Assembly: GCA_964434855.1 (NCBI GenBank)
Contig: CAYSWR010000011.1
Span: 1-42,473, forward strand
Reading direction: 5' to 3'
DNA length: 42,473 nucleotides
Origin: UBA8516 sp964434855
GTDB taxonomy: Archaea > Thermoproteota > Nitrososphaeria > Nitrososphaerales > Nitrosopumilaceae
Both the position numbers and the translations under genes were made by a program. Below are positions 14,622 to 24,149 of the stretch, piece after piece (the first letter of the stretch is position 1; each line of letters starts with the position of its first letter). The notes below the pieces were generated by a model. The model ran no database searches. It was not told where the DNA came from and saw nothing but the letters and a program-made list of their open reading frames with translations.

Positions 14622-16742
14622 TTGGGTGCTCTGAATACTGTGTTAGTAAAAAAGCTGCTTGCAGGTAGCATTTTGATTTTACTTATCTTAACTATTCCTA
14701 CACTAACTGCTTTTGCACAGACGCAAAAGGTTCCAGTAGTGGTACTATTCAAGGAAAAATTATCAGACAAGCATATAGACTTGGTAAAGGCTAACGGAGG
14801 AGTAGTCACAAGAAGTTATAATATCATAGATGGTATTGCTGCTAATCTTCCACAAAACAGAATAGATAATCTGAAAAATAATCCGTTAGTCATTAGTGTT
14901 GATCCAGATGTAGAGGTAAGGGCTCTTGATTCTAGTGCTGACACACAGATTAGGGCAAATCAGGTCTGGGCTGCAGGTAACACAGGGCAGGGAATCCCAG
15001 TAGCAATCTTGGATACGGGAATAGATAATACTCATCCAGAGTTTTCTGGGAGGATACTAAAATGTAACAATGAGATATACAAGAATCCAAACACATGCAA
15101 TGACAAAAACGGTCATGGTACTCACGTTGCCGGAATAGCTGGTGCAGCCGGAGTTAATACAAATGCAAAGGGGGTTGCTCCAGAAATTTCATTTTATATT
15201 GACCAAGTTCTAAATAATGCTGGAAGCGGTTCACTTTCTGGAATAATTGCAGGAATTGAACGCTCTGTTGATAATGGTGCCAAAGTCATCAGCATGAGTC
15301 TGGGCACTAATCCTATTACTACGACACAATCAAACTGTGACACCACTTTTCCTGCTTTTACAGCTGCAATTAACGCCGCAGTAGAAGCTGGAGTTACCGT
15401 TGTTGCAGCGGCTGGAAATTCGGGAACCAGCGGAGTAGGTGCACCAGGATGCATAAGCAGTACCATAGCAGTAGCCGCAGTTAACAGTGCAGATACAATC
15501 GCATCCTTTTCAAGTCGAGGTGGTGCAGTGGAAGATCATGGAATTGCCGCTCCAGGTGTAAGCATTTATTCTTCATACAAGTCAGGCGGATATGCCACGT
15601 TAAGCGGAACATCTATGGCCACACCACATGTAGCTGGCACAATTGCTTTGATGATAAAATCAAATCCCTCTCTAACTCCTGTGACAATAAAAAGCACGCT
15701 TCTTAGCACAGCCTGCAACAGCAGTTCTATCCCTTCCTGTCCAACAGGCACAGTACCAAACTCAGATTATGGGTATGGAAGGGTTGATGCACTAGCAGCT
15801 TATAATGTAGTAACAACTCCAGATGCACCAACAGACCTTACTGCAACTGCTGTATCAGATTCTCAAATAGACCTTTCATGGACAGCACCAACAGGATCGG
15901 GAACAATACTAGGTTATTATCTTGAAAGAAGCGATGCTGGAAGTTTTATAGATCCGCCATACATCTCAAACCTGTTATCATACTGGAAATTTGATGGCAA
16001 TGATCAGGCAACAACTGACTTTGGAAGTTTAGCAAATACGGCAACACTTACAGGTACAAAGAACTTGGCATCAGGACAAATACATAGAGCGTTTAGCTTT
16101 GACGGTTCTTCATATGTTACAGTAAATGATGAGTCAGATTATGACTTTGATAGAATCAATCCATTTAGCGTGGCGTTTTGGCTCAAAGGTACAAACACTG
16201 GAGTTATGGAACTAATAGTTGCTAAAGGAAATGCTGCGACGCCAATATGGAGAGTTAATTTTAACCCATATGATGCACTTGTGTTTGCAATGATAAAAAC
16301 AGTTCCCACAGATGCACTCAGTGTTAAATATTCTACAAATCTGAGAGACGGTCTTTGGCATCATGTAGTGGTTACTTATTCGGGATCAGGTGCTGCTAGT
16401 GATGTAAAAATGTACGTTGATGGTGCTCAGGTTTCAGCAAGCATAGCATTAAACACACTAACTTCAAGTATTCTAAACAACGCCGCACTGTCTATCGGTG
16501 CAGGGGGAGGTGGCACTAATAAATTCACAGGACAGTTAGATGATTTGAGAATTTACAATAAAGAATTAACGTCGGCCGAAGTATCAAAACTATATGCAGT
16601 TACAGCTCAAACAACAACAAGCAAATCAGATATGGGGCTGACTTCTGGGACTACATATTATTATCAAGTTTTGGCGTTAAATGATTATGGAGAAGGCGCC
16701 GTAAGCAATACTGCATCGGCAACAACAGATACTATTCCATAA
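14622..16742 (+). CDS. secreted subtilisin-like serine protease with split FnIII and LamG domains
   Basis: The 706-residue exported protease starts at TTG 14622, or more likely at the GTG at 14640 (signal peptide core LLAGSILILLILTIPTLTAFA). A propeptide of inhibitor-I9 type covers about 36-100. The S8 catalytic domain spans about 105-395, with Asp131 (ILDTGID), His168 (HGTHVAG), oxyanion Asn266 (AAGNSG) and Ser331 (SGTSMATPHVAG). After it comes a fibronectin III first half (about 400-440: PTDLTATAVSDSQIDLSW). A LamG/concanavalin-like domain follows (about 446-640: LLSYWKFDGN, WHHVVVTYSG and GQLDDLRIYNKEL), then the remaining FnIII strands (about 648-700: GLTSGTTYYYQVLALNDYG). No C-terminal anchor is seen. 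It probably degrades or matures surface proteins. Confidence 0.92.
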   Translation: MGALNTVLVKKLLAGSILILLILTIPTLTAFAQTQKVPVVVLFKEKLSDKHIDLVKANGGVVTRSYNIIDGIAANLPQNRIDNLKNNPLVISVDPDVEVRALDSSADTQIRANQVWAAGNTGQGIPVAILDTGIDNTHPEFSGRILKCNNEIYKNPNTCNDKNGHGTHVAGIAGAAGVNTNAKGVAPEISFYIDQVLNNAGSGSLSGIIAGIERSVDNGAKVISMSLGTNPITTTQSNCDTTFPAFTAAINAAVEAGVTVVAAAGNSGTSGVGAPGCISSTIAVAAVNSADTIASFSSRGGAVEDHGIAAPGVSIYSSYKSGGYATLSGTSMATPHVAGTIALMIKSNPSLTPVTIKSTLLSTACNSSSIPSCPTGTVPNSDYGYGRVDALAAYNVVTTPDAPTDLTATAVSDSQIDLSWTAPTGSGTILGYYLERSDAGSFIDPPYISNLLSYWKFDGNDQATTDFGSLANTATLTGTKNLASGQIHRAFSFDGSSYVTVNDESDYDFDRINPFSVAFWLKGTNTGVMELIVAKGNAATPIWRVNFNPYDALVFAMIKTVPTDALSVKYSTNLRDGLWHHVVVTYSGSGAASDVKMYVDGAQVSASIALNTLTSSILNNAALSIGAGGGGTNKFTGQLDDLRIYNKELTSAEVSKLYAVTAQTTTSKSDMGLTSGTTYYYQVLALNDYGEGAVSNTASATTDTIP

Positions 16743-16877
16743 TCATCTCGCACTTCAAATATCTTCGCAATGCCTAGATTTGTGCTGCTGGGAAGGTAAT
16801 ATCAACCGCGCTTACTATTACAACAGTAACCACAGTGAATTTTATTAAGTATTGTGAATCTTTCCTGGTAAAGATGA

Positions 16878-17822
16878 TTAGTATTTTTTTTGAAGTTCTG
16901 CTAATTGGTTTTCCAATTCAAGTATACGTTTTCTACTATTTTTTAGCTCTAATTCAAACTCGATCATACTCTTGATTCTGTTTATTAGTGAGCCATCATG
17001 GGAAAAGAGTTCTTCTCTTGTGGGTGGCGTTCTAGCCAAATATGGACAGAATTTTCTTTCATAATTCCATTTATTATCCTCTTCGTATTTGTTGAGTATT
17101 CCGTGATCCGCAATTAGTGGAAAGTCATTATATTCTTGCATTTTTTTATAAGTTTTAAACCAACCAATTTCTTTTTCAGGTGTACCATTTATTCTTGGTA
17201 AAAAATTTGCCACCTTTTTTCTTGCTTGTTCTTTACTTCTAAATCTGTAATGGCGGGCCACAAACTTTCTTGGCAAAATTCTATATTTCTGTTCTTCAGG
17301 AAAAACAGGATAATGCCCTCCAGCATATTCTACTCTGATACCAGGCATGTACTTCCAAGCCCTATAAAGAAAGTCAAATTGCCATGAATAGTATCTCAGT
17401 TTTTCCTTTATTGTTGTAGCTGATTCGTTATCGTTGTCTGTCAAAAAGAATTCAAACCCATCGAATTGAATTAGATTATAACCATCAGCGTCGGCTTGTG
17501 AGATTGCTTCTTTTAAGGTAGTGTTGCTAATTCCAGATTCAAGAAATTCATCAGAATCAGTTCTTAAAACCCAGTCAGGTGATTTTACTAGTGCCATATC
17601 GTACATCATTCTCAAAATTTTGGGCCATTGGTAAGTGCTTGTTTTGAATTTAGCTAGTTCAATGAGACCACGGTCTGAAAATTTTTTACATATCTCATAT
17701 GATGCATCAGTAGATCCATTATCAAGAACAACAAGTTCAATTCCTTGTGAGAGTAAGTGTTCTATTACTTCACCAACAATATCCTCACTATTATAAACTG
17801 GAAGCATTCCAACAACTTTCAC
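16878..17822 (-). CDS. family 2 glycosyltransferase with C-terminal coiled coil
   Basis: The 314-residue enzyme starts at a GTG (17820-17822). It opens MKVVGMLPVYNSEDIVGEVI, with VVLDNGSTDASYEICKKF next and the DxD-like TDSDEFLE at about 88-95. The middle (RYRILPRKFVARHYRFRS region) is rich in Arg, Tyr and His, as in GT2 enzymes that act on bulky acceptors. The last 40 residues form a short coiled coil (IEFELELKNSRKRILELENQ). That segment could pair with other coiled-coil proteins in the locus, such as the fusion at 22480. It is transcribed opposite to its neighbours on the right. Confidence 0.85.
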   Translation of the reverse strand: MKVVGMLPVYNSEDIVGEVIEHLLSQGIELVVLDNGSTDASYEICKKFSDRGLIELAKFKTSTYQWPKILRMMYDMALVKSPDWVLRTDSDEFLESGISNTTLKEAISQADADGYNLIQFDGFEFFLTDNDNESATTIKEKLRYYSWQFDFLYRAWKYMPGIRVEYAGGHYPVFPEEQKYRILPRKFVARHYRFRSKEQARKKVANFLPRINGTPEKEIGWFKTYKKMQEYNDFPLIADHGILNKYEEDNKWNYERKFCPYLARTPPTREELFSHDGSLINRIKSMIEFELELKNSRKRILELENQLAELQKKY

Positions 17823-17941
17823 GGATTAAATCTTTGTTATCTTATTAATAAATTCAAGCTAAAAATAAACTCCAATAATTTCTGACATTGCATGTCTCTT
17901 ATCTATATTTGGGAAAATTTTGGTATCTGCCGTAGCGTTAT

Positions 17942-18993
17942 ATGGCAAAAGGTAATCATAATAGAGAGAAAATTAAATTAATACAAGAATGTAAGGAGTC
18001 TCGAAGGTACATGTTAGGATCTTTTTTCAGAAAATTTAAATTGCAAACTAATCCCAAAGTGATTGGATTTTCAAAAAATTTGCACTACAAAGATGATAAG
18101 ATCTCTAAGGCAGATTCTAATATTTGCTTTATAATTGGCTGTCAAAGATCAGGAACCACTATGATGAGATTAGTTCTTGAAACACACCCAGAATTAGTTT
18201 GTTATGAAGAACCTACTTCCTATAATTACTGGGCAGATCGAAGCTTACTAGAAAATGAAATAGTTACTAAGAGCAAGGAAGGGAAAAGAGTATTTGTGTT
18301 TAAGACCCCGTGTTTAACAGAGCAATTCAATAATACTGATGGTATAGCAAAGGAATTAAGGCACAAAAAATTTCCATTTTCTTTTAGATATGATAACCAA
18401 CTTTTGATTTTCATGGTTAGAGATCCCAGAGATGATGTATATCGCTAAAAAGTTTGAAATCGACTACAAACAAATTTCCCGGCAATAATTGGATTAATAG
18501 ATGGGATCAGTACATTGATGATTTCTACCCAAAAGTTATCCCACAATTTAATACGAAATATTCTGAAGAATTAGAAGTTATCAGCGCATCTGAAAAATAT
18601 TCTTTTTCTGCAAAAGCTGCACTTTACTGGAAAATTAAAACTGAATCTTTTTTTAAATATGATGAATTGGGATACAAATTATTACTTGTTCTCTATGAAG
18701 ATTTTGTTACATCTACAAAAAGAAATCTTATTCAGATTTGTAAATTTTTAAACGTATCATTCAATGAAAATATGTTAAAACATAATGTGATAGGTCATCC
18801 TTACACAACTAATGATGGATTGACAGTAGGTAATACTAATGTCAGACGTCGGATTGATTCGGAAGCTGTAGGATTGTATAAAGGACAAATGAGTGAAGAA
18901 GAACAGAAAATAATTTTGTCTATAGCTGGTTCTGTTTATGAAAAGATACAGCTAAAGTGGAAATCAACAATTGAAAAATCAAACAGTAAATAG
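17942..18993 (+). pseudogene. PAPS-dependent sulfotransferase, broken by a frameshift
   Basis: Two adjacent frames make one sulfotransferase. The first (17942-18448) has the PAPS 5'-phosphosulfate loop CQRSGTTMMRLVLETHPELV at about residue 68-87 and runs into the 3'-phosphate motif VRDPRDD before ending at TAA 18446. The second frame (open from 18436, ending 18993) continues the motif as ISLKSLKST, then YWKIKTESFF, LVLYEDFVTSTKRNL and GLYKGQMSEEEQKI. A loss of one base, or a gain of two, near 18437-18441 restores one protein of about 350 residues. The break sits within a highly conserved motif, so the allele is inactive if real. As the contig is a draft, a sequencing error is also plausible. 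The gene would sulfate a glycan or other carbohydrate. Confidence 0.8.
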
Positions 18994-19114
18994 CTAATTA
19001 GACATGAGAAGGATCGAATCCAGATTTAAATTGACTTCAATGTCTCAAAAATTGAGTACTAACGGAGAGCCAGGTAAAAGTATAATTCTGCGGTAGCTAA
19101 CAGTTCTTTGGGAT

Positions 19115-20005
19115 TTGTCTTCGTTTTACGACAAAGTATCGGTGGTCATTCCAGTATATAATTCTGAAAAATTTCTAGTCCAAGCAATAAATTCTGTGCT
19201 GAATCAAACCTACAAAAATATTGAAATCATAGCTGTCGATGATGGATCTACTTATGCCTCTAAAAAGATTCTACAACAATATCAGGACAAAATTACTGTA
19301 TTCTCTCAAAAAAATCAAGGGCTAGCAAAGGCACTCGATGTGGCAATAAACAGAATTAATGGCAAATGGTTCAAGTGGTTCTCACCCGATGATATTCTTC
19401 TTCCTGATGCAATAGAAATGCTTGTGTCAACTGCTAAAAATCTTCCCGAAAATACCATTGTTTATTCTGATTGGGAAATTATCAATGAAAATGGTGAAAG
19501 ATTGAGGTATTTCAAAGAAACCAACTACAACGATCTCTCTTCGTTTGAATTTAATGTAAGACTCCTTGATGGTCAACAAATCAATGTAAATACAACATTA
19601 ATTCCAACTTCACTGTTTGAACGTGGTTGCTTGATTCGTCAGCTCGAGGATCCTGTAGCTATTGACTATGATTTCTTCTTAAGAGCGGGCATGCTTTATG
19701 ACACTAGATTTCATCATATTCCCTTACCTTTGCTAAAATACAGAATCCATGAAAACCAGTTATCACATAAGAATATTTCAAAATCACTTTCATATGTGTC
19801 TAAGATTAAAAACAATGTTTTATCAATGCTTCAAGATTCAAAAAAAGACCAATACCTTATTGCTTTGCGGGAATATAATAAGCAAAAATCTTTACAAAAA
19901 AAAATCATGGATCTTGGATTAAAGATAATTACAAGAGCTTTACCAAACTGGGTAGCAGATCACCTACTAGTTTTTTATCTAAATAACATAAGAAGGACTA
20001 GATAA
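19115..20005 (+). CDS. family 2 glycosyltransferase
   Basis: The 296-residue GT2 starts at TTG 19115. Its signatures are VSVVIPVYNSEKFLVQAINSV, IIAVDDGSTYASKKILQQY and FKWFSPDDILLPDA; the usual D-x-D is replaced by SPDD. The acceptor-loop motif AIDYDFFLRAGM is near 188-200, followed by PLLKYRIHENQLS, typical of bacterial-type glycan transferases that start with YRIHxxqxS. A C-terminal helical region is without transmembrane segments. It is a member of the plus-strand run 17942-26950 in the glycan locus. The sugar and acceptor are not predictable from sequence. Confidence 0.87.
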   Translation: MSSFYDKVSVVIPVYNSEKFLVQAINSVLNQTYKNIEIIAVDDGSTYASKKILQQYQDKITVFSQKNQGLAKALDVAINRINGKWFKWFSPDDILLPDAIEMLVSTAKNLPENTIVYSDWEIINENGERLRYFKETNYNDLSSFEFNVRLLDGQQINVNTTLIPTSLFERGCLIRQLEDPVAIDYDFFLRAGMLYDTRFHHIPLPLLKYRIHENQLSHKNISKSLSYVSKIKNNVLSMLQDSKKDQYLIALREYNKQKSLQKKIMDLGLKIITRALPNWVADHLLVFYLNNIRRTR

Positions 20006-20091
20006 TACATTGCACACAAAACAGGAATGGCTCATTTGTAAATCATATTTTTTATTCAAAGTTGACCTTCTTATCTTGGAGATAATGAAAA

Positions 20092-21081
20092 ATGACTAGC
20101 GACAAAATGGTTTCAATAGTAATTGTTAACTATAATGGTAAAACCCACTTGGAAAAATGCCTACAATCTATAATGAAAATAAACTATACACTATACGAGG
20201 TGATTGTTGTTGATAACAATTCTACAGACGGGAGTGTAGAACTTGTACAAACAGAATATCCTAAAGTTAAGATAATAAAACTCGATAGAAACTATGGATT
20301 TGCTGAACCAAATAATATAGGGGCTAAAAACGCAAAAGGAGAATATCTGTTGTTTCTCAATAATGATACTGTGGTTACACCTGACTTTATAACAGAGTTA
20401 GTGAATGCAATGAATCAAGATCCTCAGATTGGCATTTGTCAAAGTTTGTTACTAAAGCCTAATGGTGACGTTGATTCTAGTGGTGATTACCTTAATGCAG
20501 CTGGTCTAGCTTTTAGTGCAAAAGACAAGGTAGAAACCGCCCGTCAGATACTGAGTGCCAAGGGGGCATCAATGCTAGTTAGAAAGGAGATGTTCAAAGA
20601 CTTGGGGGGATTTGATGAAAAATTTTTTCTTTCATTCGAAGACGTAGATCTTGGATGTCGAGCCTGGATTTGGGGTTACAAAGTAATATTGGTTCCCAAT
20701 TCAAAAGTCTATCACATAGGTGGCCAAACAGTTAAAAAATTAGGGTCAGTAATTAAATTTCATGGAGTAAAAAATATACTTGTTATCAATTTAGCCAATT
20801 TTGAAATCTCACGTGCATTAAATAATATTTTTTTACTCATAATTATGACTCTTACTGGAAAATCTGAACTTTTTTTTAGAGGAAATTCAAATGAGAGTAC
20901 TCGTCGCCCTTCCTTCAGTGTAATCTTTCAAGGATTATTTTGGATATTACGAAATTTAAATTATGTAAGAGCAAAACGAAAACAAGTAAATTCACGAAGG
21001 ATTAGGACTACAGATGAACTGATAAAAATGGGACTCATAACTAAGAGTATGAAATTGTTCACAGATGACAAAAAATCCTAA
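20092..21081 (+). CDS. family 2 glycosyltransferase, rhamnosyltransferase-like
   Basis: The 329-residue protein has VSIVIVNYNGKTHLEKCLQS at the N terminus, then VIVVDNNSTDGSVELV, YGFAEPNNIGAKNAKGEYLLFLNNDT (NND in the metal-binding position) and GGFDEKFFLSFEDVDLGCRA with the ED-D catalytic motif. This order is that of the WbbL/RfbF-like rhamnosyltransferases, and a dTDP-rhamnose operon is in the same window. Rhamnose transfer is therefore a reasonable but unproven guess. A single hydrophobic stretch (NNIFLLIIMTLTG, about 245) may bring it to the membrane. Confidence 0.87.
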   Translation: MTSDKMVSIVIVNYNGKTHLEKCLQSIMKINYTLYEVIVVDNNSTDGSVELVQTEYPKVKIIKLDRNYGFAEPNNIGAKNAKGEYLLFLNNDTVVTPDFITELVNAMNQDPQIGICQSLLLKPNGDVDSSGDYLNAAGLAFSAKDKVETARQILSAKGASMLVRKEMFKDLGGFDEKFFLSFEDVDLGCRAWIWGYKVILVPNSKVYHIGGQTVKKLGSVIKFHGVKNILVINLANFEISRALNNIFLLIIMTLTGKSELFFRGNSNESTRRPSFSVIFQGLFWILRNLNYVRAKRKQVNSRRIRTTDELIKMGLITKSMKLFTDDKKS

Positions 21082-21144
21082 ACACGATATTAAATCAAAA
21101 AATAATAAAATACTTAATAATCTTCCTACTAAAATAATTAAGAA

Positions 21145-22215
21145 ATGAAAGATGAAATCTTTGGATGTGTAGAATATCCAAAAGAACAGTCAGAAGTTAC
21201 AAGAGGAATGAAGATACAAGGATGGGCATTCTCAGCTAGCGGCCAAGACACAAATATAGAAATTTATGTTGATGGGCATTATATTAAAGAAATTCAAACA
21301 GGCATACCAAGATTCGATGTAGAAAAATCTCATCCTAAATTTAATGAGGTCGCATACACTTCAGGATTCTTGACAAAAATCTTAATGCCTGAAGTAAGTG
21401 TATATGATTATCACACTTTAGAAATACGAGCCAAAAACAAGGAATTTTCAAAAACTATCGGCGTAATCAAGATTAAATTGAATACAAAAATTATAGAAGA
21501 AGTTTGGCCTGATGAGGGAATGACAGTTCATTTCAGAGATGCTGGGATAGAAGCTTTTGCCTACATGAAGAAACTGTGTGATTTAAGACCTGATTTTCAT
21601 GTACTTGATATAGGATGCCAATTGGGAAGGATAGCGGTTCAATTATCAAGGTTTCTTAATAATGACGGTAGATACGAAGGATTTGATATTATTGAAGAAG
21701 TTGTAGCGTGGTGTAAAAATCATATTACTGCAAAATACCCAAATTTTAATTTCTTCGTGGCAGACATTTATAATGGATGGTATAACTCATCTGGCAAATT
21801 CCAACCATATGAATACAAATTTCCATATACTGATTCTTCCTTTGATTTCGTAATAGCTTTTTCAGTTTTTACTCACATGTTTTATAAAGAAATGGAAAAT
21901 TATTTTCGTGAAATATCACGAGTATTAAAAAAAGGAGGTCAGTGTTGGTTGACATTTACAATTTTAGATGATGAATCATTAAGATGTCTAGAGTCAAAAA
22001 TTACTTTATGTGATTTCAATTATAAGTTCAATGGTTATCGCTCTACAAGAAATGATAACCCAGAAGCTTCAATTGCTTGGGAGGAGGGAATTATTAGAAG
22101 ATTATGTAAGGAATATGAATTGAGCATTAAAGAACCAATCATACCAGGAAGTTGGCGTGGGATAAAACGTGAAACACCACTATGGCAGGATATAATAATA
22201 GTTTCCCGAAACTAG
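21145..22215 (+). CDS. class I SAM-dependent methyltransferase with N-terminal beta-sandwich domain
   Basis: The 356-residue protein has two parts. Residues 1-112 form a beta-rich module (EYPKEQSEVTRGMKIQGWAF, then IEIYVDGHYIKEI) of the kind found in front of bacterial glycosyltransferases and methyltransferases. It is probably a carbohydrate- or protein-recognition domain. Residues about 135-300 are a class I methyltransferase with motif I VLDIGCQLGRIAVQLSRF (153-170), an acidic loop at EGFDIIEE, and FDFVIAFSVFTHM plus FREISRVLKKGGQCW as post-motifs. It probably methylates a sugar in the glycan made by the neighbouring transferases; O- or C-methylation is not resolved. Confidence 0.85.
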   Translation: MKDEIFGCVEYPKEQSEVTRGMKIQGWAFSASGQDTNIEIYVDGHYIKEIQTGIPRFDVEKSHPKFNEVAYTSGFLTKILMPEVSVYDYHTLEIRAKNKEFSKTIGVIKIKLNTKIIEEVWPDEGMTVHFRDAGIEAFAYMKKLCDLRPDFHVLDIGCQLGRIAVQLSRFLNNDGRYEGFDIIEEVVAWCKNHITAKYPNFNFFVADIYNGWYNSSGKFQPYEYKFPYTDSSFDFVIAFSVFTHMFYKEMENYFREISRVLKKGGQCWLTFTILDDESLRCLESKITLCDFNYKFNGYRSTRNDNPEASIAWEEGIIRRLCKEYELSIKEPIIPGSWRGIKRETPLWQDIIIVSRN

Positions 22216-22479
22216 ATTAGAATAAAGGACACAAATTTTGGTCATTGTAAGTTTGATTAATTGTTGAAGTAAATTTCCAGCCTTACATGAATTTGTCGTT
22301 AACTGAATTTAGGTAAACATCATCCCAGACAATACATATTGAGTTTTGAACCATTTCACAAGATTCAATCATTAAATGTGTTAAAATAAACTATTTTTGA
22401 TAATAAATCAACGTTTGTGGAATTATGAAAGGAATAGATATAGAATAAATCAGGAATCTATTCATCAAAATTGACATTA

Positions 22480-23840
22480 ATGGACGAGGAAGAAAAGAAC
22501 CTACTGGTAATTATAATGGGAATGCATAGGAGTGGAACGTCGTATCTTATTAGAGCTCTAAATTTATGCGGCCTTCATCTTGGACCAGAATCTGAATTTA
22601 TTGATTCTGAGTTAAAACCAAATGTTGGAAATCCTCGAGGCCACTGGGAAAATTTTAGAGTCTTAAAATTAAATGAAGAAATTCTAAAAATCAACGGTGG
22701 GTCTTGGGACAAAATTCCAGACGATATACGCAAGTCTCCTAGTAACATAGAATGGGAAATAAAAAAAATTTTAGACTCATTTTTCACTTCTCACGCATTA
22801 GCATATGGCTTCAAAGATCCACGATTCTCTATTACTCTTGAAAAATGGATACCATATTTGTCACAATTTATAATCGTGGGAATCTTTCGTCACCCATTAA
22901 AAGTTGCAGAATCTCTCAAAATACGAAATGGATTTCCTTATTCTGAATCACTTAGACTTTGGGAGGAATATAATAAAAAATTATTATCTTATTTGAAAGA
23001 AAATAAGGGGTTTTTAATTGATTTTGATTTGCCTAAAGAACAACTCTTAAAAGAAACAAGAATAGTTGCACGTAAAATTGGTTTGCCAGAAGTAGATATT
23101 TCATCATGGTTTTCTGAAGAGTTTAGACGAAGTGATAGATCCTTTGCGGCTTCATTTCCTCTTCCTGAAACCACTCTGGCAATCTATTCAGAATTAAAAG
23201 AACTCGCTAAAAATAATCGAAAAGTGAAAATTCCGATTCCAAAGATTAAAAAAACAAAATACGCCCAAATAATACAAGACCTTATTACTTATTCTAATTC
23301 CGTTTACGATAAAACTTTCAAACAAGCACAGAGCGAAATCAACAAAATTAAAACCGAAAGTCAAACCGATTTACACAATGATCCAATAAATCAACTTCTT
23401 CTACTATATCATAAACGTAACGACCTGAAGAAATCCTTCCCTGAAGTCTCCATGGGCGACTTTAGCAAATTCATAGGATGGGCTAATAGTGTCTGCAACG
23501 GACACGCTAAAGGAGAAGTAGAAGCAAGGCAAATACTATTGAAATTTTCTAAATGGTTCGAAAATATTGAAAAGGAAAGAATAATCCAAAGAGGAAATGA
23601 ACAAAAATCACGACAAAATGAGATCACCCAATACAAAAACTCCATAGCTTCACTTGAGAAAGACAGAGTAAATCTAAAAGACGAGATCACCCAATACAAA
23701 AACTCCATAGCTTCACTTGAGGAAGACAGAGTAAATCTAAAAGACGAGATCACCCAATACAAAAACTCCATAGCTTCACTTGAGGAAGACAGAGTAAATC
23801 TAAAAGACGAGATCACCCAATACAAAAACTCCATAGCTTC
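22480..23840 (+). CDS. sulfotransferase domain plus coiled coil, 5' part of a fusion gene (before assembly gap)
   Basis: ATG 22480 is chosen over the TTG at 22471. The N-terminal domain is a PAPS-dependent sulfotransferase: VIIMGMHRSGTSYLIRALNLC holds the 5'-phosphosulfate loop, LAYGFKDPRFSITLEKW is the KDPR motif, and IVGIFRHPLKVAESLKIR resembles the 3'-phosphate site. From about residue 275 the protein becomes charged and helical, and from 23620 it consists of exact 21-residue repeats (see the repeat entry) that run into the 100-N gap. The frame after the gap continues the same repeat and leads into a glycosyltransferase, so this is the first half of one large gene ending at 25694. Sulfotransferase and glycosyltransferase on one chain would couple sugar addition to sulfation. 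Confidence 0.85.
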
Positions 23841-24149
23841 NNNNNNNNNNNNNNNNNNNNNNNNNNNNNNNNNNNNNNNNNNNNNNNNNNNNNNNNNNNN
23901 NNNNNNNNNNNNNNNNNNNNNNNNNNNNNNNNNNNNNNNNAAGACAGAGTAAATCTAAAAGACGAGATCACCCAATACAAAAACTCCATAGCTTCACTTG
24001 AGGAAGACAGAGTAAATCTAAAAGACGAGATCACCCAATACAAAAACTCCATAGCTGCACTTGAGGAAGAAAGAGTAAATCTAAAAGACGAGATCACTCA
24101 ATACAAAAACTCCATAGCTGCACTTGAGGAAGAAAGAGTAAATCTCAGG
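23620..24149 (+). repeat. 63-bp tandem repeat coding for a 21-residue coiled-coil unit, with an assembly gap inside
   Basis: Units begin at 23620, 23683, 23746 and 23809 before the gap and at 23961, 24024 and 24087 after it, each 63 bp apart and almost identical. One unit encodes LKDEITQYKNSIASLEEDRV plus N, exactly three heptads. Leu, Ile, Tyr, Ile and Leu fall at a/d positions. The last units drift (ACC to ACT; Ser to Ala; Asp to Glu), so homogenisation is strongest in the centre. In-frame length change is expected to be frequent at such an array. Confidence 0.93.
23841..23940. other. assembly gap (100 N) inside the tandem repeat
   Basis: The 100 N run is probably a placeholder. From the repeat phase, the sequence from GCTTC (ending 23840) to AAGACAGAG (starting 23941) must be 8 + 63n bases. 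That is 8, 71, 134 and so on, not 100. Any such value also restores the reading frame across the gap. The true copy number is not known. Confidence 0.9.

Noticed and set aside
23409..24097. Minus-strand frames full of MEFLYWVISSF repeats
   Set aside because: They are the antisense reading of the coiled-coil repeat; the plus-strand frame continues into clear enzyme domains on both sides.
23620..24149. Regular repeats that could be mistaken for a CRISPR array
   Set aside because: The units are contiguous with no spacers, have a 63-bp period and stay in one reading frame as three heptads of coiled coil.
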